This document shows positions 11,606 through 21,838 of a stretch of 64,000 bases of DNA, piece by piece. A program made the position numbers and the translations under genes. The notes beneath the pieces were generated by a model. It had not been told where the DNA came from. It did not search any database and saw only the letters and a program-made list of their open reading frames with translations. The stretch comes from Erodium maritimum. Lineage: Eukaryota > Streptophyta > Magnoliopsida > Geraniales > Geraniaceae. How positions within the stretch are numbered: position 1 is the stretch's first letter; each line of letters starts with the position of its first letter. The DNA lies in contig OY997591.1 in NCBI GenBank assembly GCA_963921825.1, positions 22,439,515 to 22,503,514 on the forward strand, written 5' to 3'.

Positions 11606-12081
11606 GGAATAATTATCATTCCCAACTCCCCAACTTTACGTCAAATTCATATCCTAGTCCCTCCTCACCTTTCGTTTCAAATCCTAACCTCAACTTTCGT
11701 TTTTTTTCAAAACCTATCATTTACTGTTCAAATTAACGGAACAGTTAATGATTATGAGCTGGTAACTGTGATGATGCAATGTTATGCACAAATTTGCTGC
11801 ATTTTGTTTCCTTAAAACTACTACTTAAGTGTAAGATTGTGAATGTGAATGGATTTAGGAGGGTATCAATGAGAAAGGGGAAATGGTAAAAATGGGAATA
11901 AATTCGAAATATGGGGTCACTTACTGTGCACGTGACCGAAAAATTAACTGTTCCATTAGTTTGAACAGTACATGATAGGTTAAAAAAACGAAAGTTGAGG
12001 TTAGGATTTGAAACGAAAGGTGAGGAGGGGTTAGGATATGAATTTGACGTAAAGTTGGGGGTTGGGAATGATAATTATCCC
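11606..12081. mobile_element. Mutator-like foldback MITE
   Basis: 476 bp with terminal inverted repeats of about 130 bp; ends are GGAATAATTATCATTCCC and its complement near 12064-12081. It is flanked by an exact 9-bp duplication ATAAATTTA (11597-11605 and 12082-12090). A 9-bp target duplication with long inverted repeats is typical of Mutator-derived MITEs. The short centre (about 11760-11950) has no ORF. Confidence 0.85.
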
Positions 12082-12094
12082 ATAAATTTATGAG

Positions 12095-12330
12095 ATCACA
12101 AATGTTCTGGCCTGAAGTTTACAAATACAGTGGTATATTGGATCAGAAGCTCCAATTACCAGCGGACTGATGTATGTTACACTAGAAGTCCCAAATACAT
12201 AGTACTATCAACCCGATGTATCTTGGACCAGAAGTTCCAAATACGTAATACCAACGACCTGCGTATTTTGGACTAGAAGTTCCAAGTACTACATACCAAC
12301 GACTTGAAGTCGGGTATGATGAATGTCGAT
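12095..12330 (+). repeat. Tandem repeats of about 58 bp in the Copia leader
   Basis: Four to five imperfect units each contain a GGACCAGAAGTTCCAAATAC-like core followed by CCAACGACCTG-like sequence. They lie upstream of the first readable pol remnant. No ORF is present. Confidence 0.6.
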
Positions 12331-12627
12331 ATGTTCATATTGAAATATCTTGACATATTATGGCTTCAATCCATGTTCAAGATGACAATCTGGTAAAGTG
12401 CCAATATACAACTCTTAGGTTGGATAAGAATATTACTTGTGATGGGATTGTGGCATGAGCTTGCTATTATCGGTGCATCTTTTTTGAACTAATATATTTG
12501 TGATTTTTTGTGCAATCCTATCAAGTTTTGTAAACTAATATAATGTTCTCCTTTGTGGAAGGATATGGAGATCGATAGTGGACTATCTGCTTGTAATGAG
12601 ATTGATGATATATATATGTATTGTTGA

Positions 12628-14070
12628 TTGCGTGTCGACACACACAATCTTAAAGGAGAAAAAAAATATTTTTATTGCTTAACGATGGTCAAAGAAAGTG
12701 TTAATTCTATCTCGGGTACTACGAACCTGATAGAAGGCTCTAGGGGAGCCACCTTGCAATTGAAAAATGGAACGAGATTGCGTATCCATAATGCCTTGTA
12801 TGCTAGTAGATCCAGGAGAAATGTACTTAGATTTAAGGATATTAGTGGTAATGGATATCATATTGAGATCACTAGTGAAAATGAGATTGAGTTTCTCTGT
12901 ATCACCGGGGGTGATCGTGGTAAAAAGTGGGTACTAGAGAGATTTTCAGTTGTATCATCAGGGTTGTATTACACAACCATAAGAACAGTTGAATCCTACA
13001 CAACAATGAACCAAAAGTTCATTAATCAAAATGCTTTTATGCTTTGGCACAATCGTCTTGGTCATCCAAGATCGACCATGATGCGTAGAATTATTGAGAA
13101 CTCATGTGGACATTCGTCAAAAGGCCAGGAGATCCTAATATCCAATGAGATATCATGTGCCGCTTATTCTCAAGGAAAATTAATAGTTCGCACATCTCAA
13201 AAAAAGATTAATGTTGAATCCCCATCATTCTTACAAAGGATTCAGTGAGATATATGTGTTGGCTTATACATCTAGGTAGCGGATCATTCAATTATTTTAT
13301 GGTCCTGATATACGCATCCAACAGATGGTCTCATGTTTGTTTACTGTCAACGCGAAATGTTCCATTCGCTAAATTGTTGGCACAAATCATTGAGCTGAAG
13401 GCACATTTCTTTGATCATACCATTAAGTCTATTCGTCTTGATAATGTTAGTGAATTCACGTCGGGGACGTTTAATGATTATTGCATGTATTTGGGGATTG
13501 ATGTTGAACATCCTGTTGCACATGTCCATACTCAGAATCATTTATTAAACTTATATAGATAATTGCACGAACATTATTATTGCAATCACAATTATCTGTT
13601 TCTGCTTGGGGACATGTTGTATTACATGCTGCATCTTTGATTCGGTTGAGGCCTAGTGCATATCACAGATATTCTCTAGTGCAACTTGCATGTGGTCATG
13701 AACCTGATATATCCCATTTGAGAACCTTTGGTTGTGTTGTGCAAGTGCTTACTTCACCTCCTAAACTCACAAAAAGGGACCCCAATGACGATTGGGAGTT
13801 TATGTTGGTTTCGATTCACCATCGATAATCAGGTACCTTGAACCCTTGACGGGTGATATGTTTACTAAAAGATTTGTAGATTGTCATTTTGATGAGACAT
13901 CGTTTCCACCTTTAGGTGAGAAGAATAAACCTCCTGAAATAAGGCATGAACTCTCTTGGAGAGTAAATTGTCTGTCTCATCATACCCACGTACATCACAA
14001 TGTGAGGTGGAAGTATAAAGGATATTTCATTTGCAGAATATTGAAAATCAAATGCCTGATGCATTTGTAG
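12628..14070 (+). pseudogene. Copia gag-pre-integrase and integrase, broken
   Basis: The first frame (12628-13248) holds a gag-pre-integrase domain with the motif MLWHNRLGHP. The zinc-binding cysteines expected next are partly lost. From 13245 another frame shows the integrase core (aspartate in IRLDNVSEF, then a degraded region around HTQNHLL). Frames at 13580-13828 and 13792-14070 continue the integrase C-terminal part (LRTFGCVVQV, then GYxxxS-like sequence). At least three frameshifts or stops separate the pieces, so no functional integrase is made. Confidence 0.8.
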
Positions 14071-14285
14071 ACATATCAAAGATGAAAAAATCTTATATAG
14101 AAACCAGCTAAAATTAAGATCACTGGTGATACTGCAAAGAAACTATCAATTCATCTAGTACATGCCTGAATCATGGAAGACCAGTTGGATCAAAAGACAT
14201 TGTTCCCTGGAAGCGGAAATGTCAAACGAATAGAGATGATAAGAAAACCTCGTTATCAGAGGTAGTTCTGGAGGAAGTTCCAGAA

Positions 14286-15504
14286 GTGGTTCCAGAAAAA
14301 CAAATCGTTCAGGAAATGCTAGAAGGCTTTAATACTCTTGATAAGCTGCAAGAGAAAAGAAATAAGGAAATTCATATGAATTACTCACACATAAAAGAAA
14401 CCTGGGATCGACAATCAACTATTGTTGATGAAGTCTTTGCGTTCGCGGTGGCTAATGAGGTAATCAATGAATTTTATTTTGAGCCTCGAAGCATTGACGA
14501 ATGTCGTCATAGAGATGACTGGCCTATGTGGGAAGAAGCACTTCAAGCAGAATTGGCTTCATTAGAGAAACGACAAATCTTTGGGCCCGTTTCGAAAACA
14601 CCAATGGGTATTAAACCTGTTGGTTATAGGTGGGTGTTTATAAGGAAACAAAATGAAAAAAATAAAGTCGCCCGATATAAGGCTAGACTTATGGCCCAAG
14701 GGTTCTCTCAACGATCGGGAGTCTATTTTGATGAGACATATTCCTTAGTGATGGATATGATCACTTTTAGATATTTGATCAGTCTATTAGTATGTGAAGG
14801 ACTTGATATGTGTATGATGGACGTTGTCACTACTTACTTATATGGTACTTTGGACACTAATATCTATTGAAACTCTCTGATGAGTTTAGATTGCCTGAAC
14901 AATGATAAATATCCCCAAAAATATGTGTTCAATAAAGTTACAGAAGTCTATGTATGGGCTGAAGCAATCTGGTAGGATGTGGTACAATCGTCTTAACGAG
15001 TACCTTACTAGAGAGGGCTATAAGAGTAATATCATTTGTCCATGTGTGTTCATTAAGAAAGCAACCTATGGGTTTGTTATTATAGTAGTATATGTTGATG
15101 ACATAAATCTGATTGGGGCTCTAGGGGAGATCATCCACTCTATAGAATATCTAAAAAGGCAATTTGAAATGAAAGATTTGGGGAAGGCAAGACATTGTCT
15201 CGGTCTGTGGCTCGAGCATCTATCTGATGGCATTTTGATCCATCAATCTGTACATGTTGAAAATCTTTTGAAGCGCTTTAACATGGATAATGCTTATCCA
15301 CTTAGTACTCTAATGATCATCAAATCTTTGGATCCCAAGAGAGATCCACTCCATCCCAAGAAAGCTGGTAATGAAATACTTGGTCTTGAAGTAGCATATC
15401 TAAATGTTATTGGGGTTTTGCTATATATGGCACAATATACACGACCTGATATTGCAATCACAGTAAATGTACTTGCTAGGTTAAGTTTAAAACTCACTAG
15501 ATGA
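14286..15504 (+). pseudogene. Copia reverse transcriptase, broken
   Basis: Frame 14286-14870 covers the N-terminal RT with the conserved stretch around YRWVFIRKQNE, YKARLMAQGF and the DVVTTYLYG region, where the usual DVKTAFL motif is altered. After a stop at 14871 the frame 14902-15504 has MYGLKQSGRMWYNRL, the catalytic box YVDD (in VVYVDDINLIG) and the downstream GVLLYMAQYTRPDI motif. The order and motifs are those of Ty1/Copia RT. Stops at 14871 and 15505 and the changed first catalytic region make it inactive. Confidence 0.88.
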
Positions 15505-16066
15505 CATTAAATTGATATCAAGCACATACTTCGTTATTTGAGTGGAACTAAAGAATTGGTACTTTTGTATTATAAGTCCAGGGAGAGCGTTTATCTAGGT
15601 GGATATGCAAATGGAGGGTATCTATTAGACCCCCATAAAGCTCGCTCCCAAACGGGATATGTAATGAGACGACCATTTCCTGGCGCTTAACGCAGCAAAC
15701 TTTGGTTGCGACGTCGTCCAATCATTCGAAAATTATTGCACTACATGAAGCTAGCCGAGAATGTGTATTCATCCGTTCAGTTATTCAACATATACAAAGC
15801 TCAATCAGAATTGCCCTGTAAAATTCCTCTTCCACAATATATGAGGATAATGCGACTTGTATTGCTCAGATCAGAGGAGACTATATCAAAGGGGATAGAA
15901 TCAAATACATATCTCCGAAATTCTTTTATACTCATGAACTCCGAAATTATTTGTCAAGCAGATTCTTTCTAGTGAAAATCTTCCCGACTTATTTACTAAG
16001 GCCTTATCGACATCTACTTTTGAGAAGCTAGCTTCTAGAATTGGGATGTGTCGACTAAGAAAATAA
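15505..16066 (+). pseudogene. Copia RNase H and end of pol, broken
   Basis: Short in-frame pieces match Copia RNase H: a YLSGTKELVLLYY-like segment near 15535, HKARSQTGYVM near 15640, and the C-terminal LFTKALSTSTFEKL region followed by IGMCRLRK and a TAA at 16064-16066. Frameshifts lie between them, for example near 15690. It follows the RT directly, as expected. Confidence 0.75.
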
Positions 16067-16357
16067 CCAAAGTAACCATGTCCTTTTCAGGATGAGCGAG
16101 AATTATGTATTGCACTCTTTTTTCCTTATTCAGGTTTTCTCCCACTGGATTTTCTTGAAAAAGGTTTTTAATGAGACATCATCAAGCACAACTTCATGCA
16201 CGTTTGCATGTCAACTTAAAGCACATCCACAATTTACAAATTTTATTTGAAATGTTAAATGTAATTATTTATAAGCGGTGGTGTCCAAACAAAAGTGTTG
16301 TAAAAAGTCATATTATGGACCCCATCTTTCAACTCAAGAACAAAAATAAGAGAGATT

Positions 16358-16915
16358 TGTACTGACATGTTTGGTAATAATAGTACACAATCATATTTGT
16401 GTGCCTATAAAAAAAGTCGTCTCCTTTGTAAAAAAATCAGCTGAAATAAAGAAGAAAATAATAACAGTTTTGTGCTTTCCTCTTCTAATTTCTTTTTTTT
16501 TATCGGCGAAAGCAAATTTAGATATATCTCTTCCGAGGAAGAAAAGATTACAAAAAAAAAAACAATCTCACTACAAATTGCCCAATCAAACAACAGATTG
16601 TCAACGAACAACAGAAAAGAAAAAACCCCTCCCCAATAAAAGATAATGAGAACCAGAATGAGCAAGTGTATCCACCCCGCAGTAGAAGTCTAAGAAGAAC
16701 AGAAGTATCCAACCCTCAGGAACACAAGTCTTGAGCAGCCATGAGAATAAGCAGTCATGAGTTTAGTAGAGTGACCACCCCAAACCCATCAACACCCGCA
16801 CCTTACTGAATCTACCAAACTCTCTTCTCAATAAAACCACCTCCAAAAGTAGAACCCTCTTCTAAGTTCTGTATCGCACAAATATTTTAGGAGTAATTTT
16901 AAATGGTATTTAAAC
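16358..16915 (+). repeat. Copia 3' LTR with a LINE tail inserted
   Basis: Positions 16358-16488 and 16866 to about 16903 match the 5' LTR at 7447. The purine-rich stretch AAAAATAAGAGAGA just before it is the likely polypurine tract. The LTR is split by a LINE fragment (16489-16855). Similarity to the 5' LTR fades after GGAGTAATTTTA, so the outer end is approximate. Confidence 0.65.
16489..16855 (-). mobile_element. 3' end of a LINE, 5'-truncated
   Basis: 367 bp flanked by an exact 10-bp duplication CCTCTTCTAA (16479-16488, 16856-16865). The plus strand starts with a T-run and ATCGGCGAAAGCAAAT; on the minus strand this is ATTTGCTTTCGCCGAT followed by A's. The same type of tail (ATTTGCTTTGCTGAT plus poly-A) ends the fragments near 40370 and 53606. 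No coding region remains. Confidence 0.8.
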
Positions 16916-17451
16916 CATTTATTTTATGTATCTTTCAGTTCACTGTCTGAAAAGTTAAAATGGTGTATACTCAATCCTAAATGATTGAAATTACATACGA
17001 TGCATCTTTCAGTTTACCTTCTTTAGATTGCGAATGTGCAATTAAATGACTGAAGTTACACGGTTTACATGACCTTAAACAAGTCATTTTCCATCAATAT
17101 CAACATAATTGTAGTCAAATTGAGAATGTGGAAATTTCGCTCAATGTAACTCGCAGTATTAGCTTTAAGGATTGACCAAACATGAAGCCAGAAAGGAACA
17201 TACGCAATGATACATAAACATGGATGCGATTAATCTGCTAAAAGAGTTATGGCCCATCAATCCAGATCTTTCAAAACACTAGCATCAATCTATAGTTTAT
17301 CAACTACCATCCCAGGTCGATAGAAACACATATTAAGGTTTTTCTCTTCATCGTACCCTATTGCTTCCATCTGCATAAAACTTAAAAACAAAGTCTAAAC
17401 CCAAATGCGACTGGTCATTTTATCAGCTTTCGAGACCAACCGTAACGTGCC
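16916..17451 (-). other. Downstream flank and 3' UTR of the SCL30 gene
   Basis: There is no ORF of note. The part next to the stop codon at 17452 should be the 3' UTR of the splicing-factor gene. No unambiguous AATAAA polyadenylation signal was seen, so the transcript end cannot be placed. Confidence 0.4.
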
Positions 17452-20400
17452 TTAGCTCAATCTACCCTGCCTGGGTGAGGGCTCAGCTGACCTAGACCTA
17501 GATCCGGGCGGAGATCTGGACGCTCTACCAGGAGATGCCTTCCACTGAGGTCGCCCTTCCTTGGACTCGTATATCACTTTCCTTTAACCACCATATTAAT
17601 ATAAGTGATGTGATCAACAAATATTAAAGAAAAACACTCTTAATTAATTGCTTGCTAAACCAACATACAATGTGTGCTTTAATGAACACAGAGATAATTA
17701 TTAACTGCCTATCCACTTACTCGCTAAAGCCATTGCCATTTTCAATATGGTCAGTAGGAGCTCCATATCGTCCGTGATTGAGATCACCGTCATCTCGCTC
17801 TTGTGGTGGGCCTCTTGGTGATCTGGAGGAGTCCACGGGCCTTCTGCTTGGGGAAACCGAGTAGTGTCCTTGCCGTCTAGGAGCAGGAGGAGAAAAGGAC
17901 CTACACAGTAAATATATACAACCTGCTTTACCACACAGAAACAAGTTTTTCTGATGATTCATAATAACCTTTACAGCGTAGCTTACCTCGAGCGGTAACG
18001 ACTTCTAGAACCAGAAGGACGGCGAGGGGACCGAGATACTGAACGAGAGCGAGAGCGGTCTGAGTAGAGAACAGAGATTAACTATAGCACGAGCATTGAG
18101 TTAATTTTTCTAGGGCTGAAATTCAACTTATTCATACCTATCCTAATATGCCCCATGGAAATAGTGATAAATTGCATCCACCAAATTACTGCCTCCGGCA
18201 TCTCATAATAAGTGGAATATTTCCTAAAATGGAAGTACCACGATAACTATTTACTTTCCATTTTAATCAGTCAACACATATCATTTACAGGCACTAGGTT
18301 GGATACATGAAATTAGGTGTCAATGTCATTCCTAACAGAATGCTTCTAGTTTCAAAATATAGGATTTAGACTTAAGTGCCATCAATTCTTTGTTCCTCCC
18401 AAAACAAGATTGTAAAGCCATGTCCCAAAATAAGTGTCATGTTTCTTATACCTGTGAATTGCCAATAACATCCTTGGGTTCGCTACAACCACTTATCGGG
18501 ATAACACATGAAAATCATGGGTGCATGTGACAGTAAAGGAACACTACCTCCCTAAAAAAATAAATCATCATTGGAATCTAACAACATACCATGATGGGAT
18601 GATCGTCGTCCACCATAGCCTGATGATGGTCCTCTGCACAGTACACAACAAGATTAATTTCTACATAAAAGAGATACACACACTGACACACATGCAAATA
18701 AGGGTTAATTGTCCAAAACTACATTAAAGTTTTGTCCACAAACGGATGCATGCATAAAGTTTTGTCCACGCTTTGTGGATGCACTGAAGTTTTGTCCGAC
18801 TTTTTTAGAAAAAAAACGTATTGCCCACATAAACATGGAATGCATTATGAATTGCCCACACAACTATATAATGCATTATGAATTGCCCACAAATTTAGAA
18901 TGCATTAAGTATTTCCCACAAATCTATTTAGTCCGCGAAGAACTGCCCAGATCATTCATTCTGAACATCCTGTAACGTTTTTTTCTATAAAACGTTGGTG
19001 GACAAAACTTCAGTGCACCCACAAAACATGGACAAAACTTTATGCATGCATCCGCTTGTGGACAAAACTTTAATGTAGTTTTGGACAATTAACCCTACAA
19101 ATAAACATATACAAGAGAGAGAGAGAGAGAGAGAGCAGAGCAGATATTACCTTACTCCAGATCTCTGTCGCATCTCCTCTGGCCCTTTCCTTGTCTCGGC
19201 AGCTAAAACCACAGATATCTGTCTCCCAGCAAATATTTGTCCATTCATATGATACTGGGCGTCCGAGGCATCATGTGAATCCACAAACTGAACAAATGCA
19301 AATCCGCGAGGTTCCCTGGACATAACCCAAATGTAAGCTTCGCCTCCATCCAATGCATTTAATGCCGAAGATCAATTAACATTGCTAATCAAAACAAGCA
19401 GAGTTACTAGCACAAATTTGTAGTTCCACCAATCTTTGCATATCTTAATATTGATCCGCTCCAGAGAACTTCCACAATGTTGGACACTGATTTTACATCA
19501 TACAGCTACAATCTAAGCTAAGCAGCTGGCCTTTTCTTTAACAGACAAGTATGCAATGCAACTTCAAAAGACTTCATAACCTTGAAGATATAAGCATTAG
19601 AATCCATCGATGCACTAAACTAAAATCTCCTCGAACATTCTTCAATTGATAAAAAAATGAACCTTGAAACCTTCCTCATCATCAAACTCCTATCAATTGC
19701 ATAATTATAAATTTTCACTTCATGAGAGGACACTTCATACGAAGATTACCCTTTAACACCTTTGAGACTTATAGGTTAGGCAATAGCCCTTCATCAAATG
19801 CAGGGCTTGGGCATGCATGTTTTAACTTCAACACAAAATACCCCCTGAAGAACCAGTTCAAAATTTAAGTTAAAACACCTTTGAGACTTATAGGTTAAGC
19901 AATAGCCCTTCATCAAATGCAGGGCCTTTTGGCATGCATTTACAAAAGGACAAAATGCAGTTCACTTCATATAACCTTTACATATCCTAATTGCAGAGAG
20001 ATGTTAAAACACCAAAAGAAGCTATATAAACATCAGATCAGTTATTCAAGATATCAAGTCAAACTAATCCTCAAAAAAACAAGATAACAATTTCCTTTCA
20101 AACATGAAAGCCTCTAGTCAGATAATTAGCTCTATCATAATTACAAATGCATAAGTATAGCTTACTCGGTAGCTATGGTTCCCCCAATTGATTTGCTCAA
20201 ACAAAAAACGGCAACAAGACAAACCTTTAAAAGTTAAAGATAATACCCGTTTAAATAACAAGCAGATATGTAGTTGATGGAATACTATTAGAATCTCCCA
20301 AGTTAAACTAACATCAGATAGACAAATGAGTTAACACTCCAAAAGTAGCATTCCAGTACAGGCCTACTCAGTTGCCCCAGAATGGAACTTACCCAGTATA

Positions 20401-20851
20401 GTAATCCTTGGGAAGGTACACATCCCTCACTGGTCCAAACCTCTCAAAGGGAACCCGAAGTTCTTCAGCTCTGCAAATCAAACAATGCATATTAAGACAG
20501 TGCTAAGGTTGCATCAGAACAGAAACCTCTTGAACAGCATGATGAACAAGCATACCTGCAATCAAGAGGAATGTTTCGAACCAAAAGGCTGCCATTTTGA
20601 TCTTTCCGCCTTCCATGGCCGCCACCGCCACCACCATTATATCCCCTTCTAGGAGGGCTTCTTGGTCCTCCGCCTCCTTCATATCCTCTTCTAGGGGGGC
20701 TTCTTGGTCCTCCTCCTCCATATCCCCTTCTAGGAGGGCTTCTTGGTCCTCCACCTCCTTCATATCCCCTTCTAGGAGGGCTTCTTGGTCCTCCTCCTCC
20801 TCCATATCCCCTCCTCGGAGGACTGTAGTCAGGTGGACTGTACCTCCTCAT
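17452..20851 (-). CDS. SCL30: Serine/arginine-rich splicing factor, SCL30 type
   Basis: A nuclear SR protein of the plant SC35-like (SCL) group, which binds pre-mRNA and helps choose splice sites. Coding exons on the minus strand are 20851-20556, 20470-20393, 19315-19151, 18633-18590, 18059-17987, 17900-17721 and 17581-17452. All introns are GT-AG and phases agree, giving 966 nt and 321 residues. The start MRRYSPPDYSPPRRGYGGGG matches the SCL30 N-terminus. Residues about 15-75 repeat a GGGGPRSPPRRGYE unit. The RRM (about 87-170) has RNP2-like LLVRNI and RNP1-like RGFAFVQF. The rest is an RS domain (RSRSRSVSRSPRR) ending in a GSRSRSAEPSPR region. The last acceptor (17582) was chosen because it keeps the RS frame; others shift it. 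SCL30A/SCL33 are the nearest alternatives. Confidence 0.92.
18701..19097. mobile_element. Foldback MITE in an intron of SCL30
   Basis: About 397 bp between coding exons 3 and 4. The left end AGGGTTAATTGTCC pairs with GGACAATTAACCCT on the right, and the arms of about 80-100 bp carry repeated AAAGTTTTGTCCAC motifs. Flanks CAAATA (18695-18700, 19098-19103) are a likely target duplication. The middle holds three or four ATGCATTATGAATTGCCCAC-like units. It lies wholly in the intron (18634-19150) and leaves the splice sites intact. Confidence 0.8.
19114..19135. repeat. (AG)n microsatellite in the SCL30 intron
   Basis: Eleven AG units just outside the MITE and 15 bases from the exon 3 donor side (exon ends at 19151). 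On the sense strand it is a CT-rich run within the intron. Confidence 0.85.
19755..19939. repeat. Direct repeat in the long SCL30 intron
   Basis: Two copies of about 65 bp (19755-19818 and 19874-19939) begin AACACCTTTGAGACTTATAG and end near GGCATGCAT, with few differences. They lie in the 1077-bp intron 19316-20392, between the exons that encode the two halves of the RRM. This long intron is the usual place for alternatively spliced exons in plant SCL genes. Confidence 0.7.
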
Positions 20852-20860
20852 AATTAAGCT

Positions 20861-21342
20861 CTAGTAACAACACAAACATAATTAATACTACGATAAATCT
20901 TTAATAAAATGTCAAAATCAGTAGCAAAGAATACCCATGAATGCTGAAGTTCAATTACTGACTTGCTAAGGCAATGAGAAAACCCAGAACAGGGAACCCA
21001 AAATTTTCAATTTGACGGGTTCATCGCTAAAAAGAGCAACAGGAAAAACACAACCCTAAGAGCAAAATTCTCAGAATGGACTGAAACAAACCGTACTAGC
21101 TAAAAAAATCACAACTTTAAGCTTCCTAACCATCCCACACCCATTCTTAGCTGAACAAAACAGGGGTTTCTCTTTAATGCCTTGCTTGATTCAATGTCAC
21201 TTTTACTCTATCGAAATTTCCCAAAGATTTCTAAATTCTCAGAAACCAAACAGAGCAATGAAGCGACTTTGGTTCCGCAGTAAAATAGAACAGCAATCAA
21301 CAATGGAGACGAAGATGGGGGAGACTGAGAAGGAGAAGCTAC
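20861..21342 (-). other. Probable 5' UTR intron of SCL30
   Basis: On the minus strand GCTCAG followed by GTAGCT (boundary 21343/21342) is a plausible donor, and TTACTAG followed by AGCTTAATTATG (boundary 20861/20860) a plausible acceptor placed 9 bases before the start codon. The untranslated first exon would run from about 21410 to 21343. Inferred from signals only. Confidence 0.55.
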
Positions 21343-21439
21343 CTGAGCAAACACGTCTTCAACAAACAACAGATTGGGAGAAAGAGCGAGAAACACTACA
21401 AGGAATTGGATCGTCTTCGTGTACTTTCTTCTGGGTTGC

Positions 21440-21452
21440 AGATATAAAAAGA
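21440..21452 (-). promoter_or_regulatory. TATA-like element of SCL30
   Basis: The minus strand reads CTTTTTATATCTG. It lies about 100 bp upstream of the predicted end of the untranslated first exon, so transcription would start near 21410. This is a weak match to TATAWA. Confidence 0.4.
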
Positions 21453-21523
21453 GAGAAAAAAGGCGACTTTGAGAAGACTTGACCCAGAGGCTTTATAATT
21501 ATAATTATTCTATTTTTATTTTG

Positions 21524-21668
21524 AACCCTAAAAATAGATTTTAGATCTCCCAAAACATAGTTGGGCCTCATATTGTTGTTGTTTAGGTTCAGGACCAGAC
21601 GATAGGCTCACCAAAATCTCACTCAATACAAGCCCAACGCATCCAAAATTGCTTGGACCCCCGGCCCA
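21524..21668. promoter_or_regulatory. Telo-box and site II motifs upstream of SCL30
   Basis: AACCCTAA (21524-21531) is a telo-box core. TGGGCC (21562-21567), AGCCCA (21631-21636, reverse TGGGCT) and GGCCCA (21663-21668) are site II elements. This pair of motifs is common in promoters of plant genes for ribosome and RNA processing and for dividing cells. The LINE insertion at 21751 lies just upstream. Confidence 0.55.
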
Positions 21669-21838
21669 ACTAAATTTGAAAGTTCAAATTTTAAATTATT
21701 TTATTTTTTTTAATTTAATTATTTTTAGAGTTAATCTCACACAAAACATTTTTTTTGAGAGTAATGATATGTTTTTATTTAAATGTCGGCAATGAGGATG
21801 CTTTGAAGTGGTTCAGGGATATGACCCCCAGACCAAGT

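Larger units (their letters stand above)
7447..16915 (+). mobile_element. Degenerate Ty1/Copia retrotransposon with several nested insertions
   Basis: The related sequences at 7447 and 16358 (TGTGCTGACATG and TGTACTGACATG, followed by a closely similar stretch of over 100 bp) are the two LTRs. Between them, in Copia order, are gag-pre-integrase, integrase, reverse transcriptase and RNase H remnants (12628-16066), all on the plus strand and broken by stops and frameshifts. Insertions inside are a solo LTR (7747-10534), two foldback MITEs (10765-11236, 11606-12081) and a LINE tail in the 3' LTR (16489-16855). The gag region is not readable. The right end is uncertain by about 20 bp, and no target duplication could be confirmed. 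Confidence 0.82.

Noticed and set aside
17528..17553. Acceptor sites after CTCAG or GGAAG for the last SCL30 exon
   Set aside because: They put the last exon in a frame without the GSRSRS and SPR motifs. The acceptor at 17582 keeps frame and family-like ending.
17701..17962. Alternative minus-strand frames over SCL30 exon 6
   Set aside because: The exon read in phase with its neighbours gives RS-domain sequence; the other frames do not join to either flanking exon.
20597..20857. Plus-strand ORF rich in serine opposite SCL30 exon 1
   Set aside because: It is the antisense of the GGGGPRSPPRRGYE repeat array; no promoter or splice signals.
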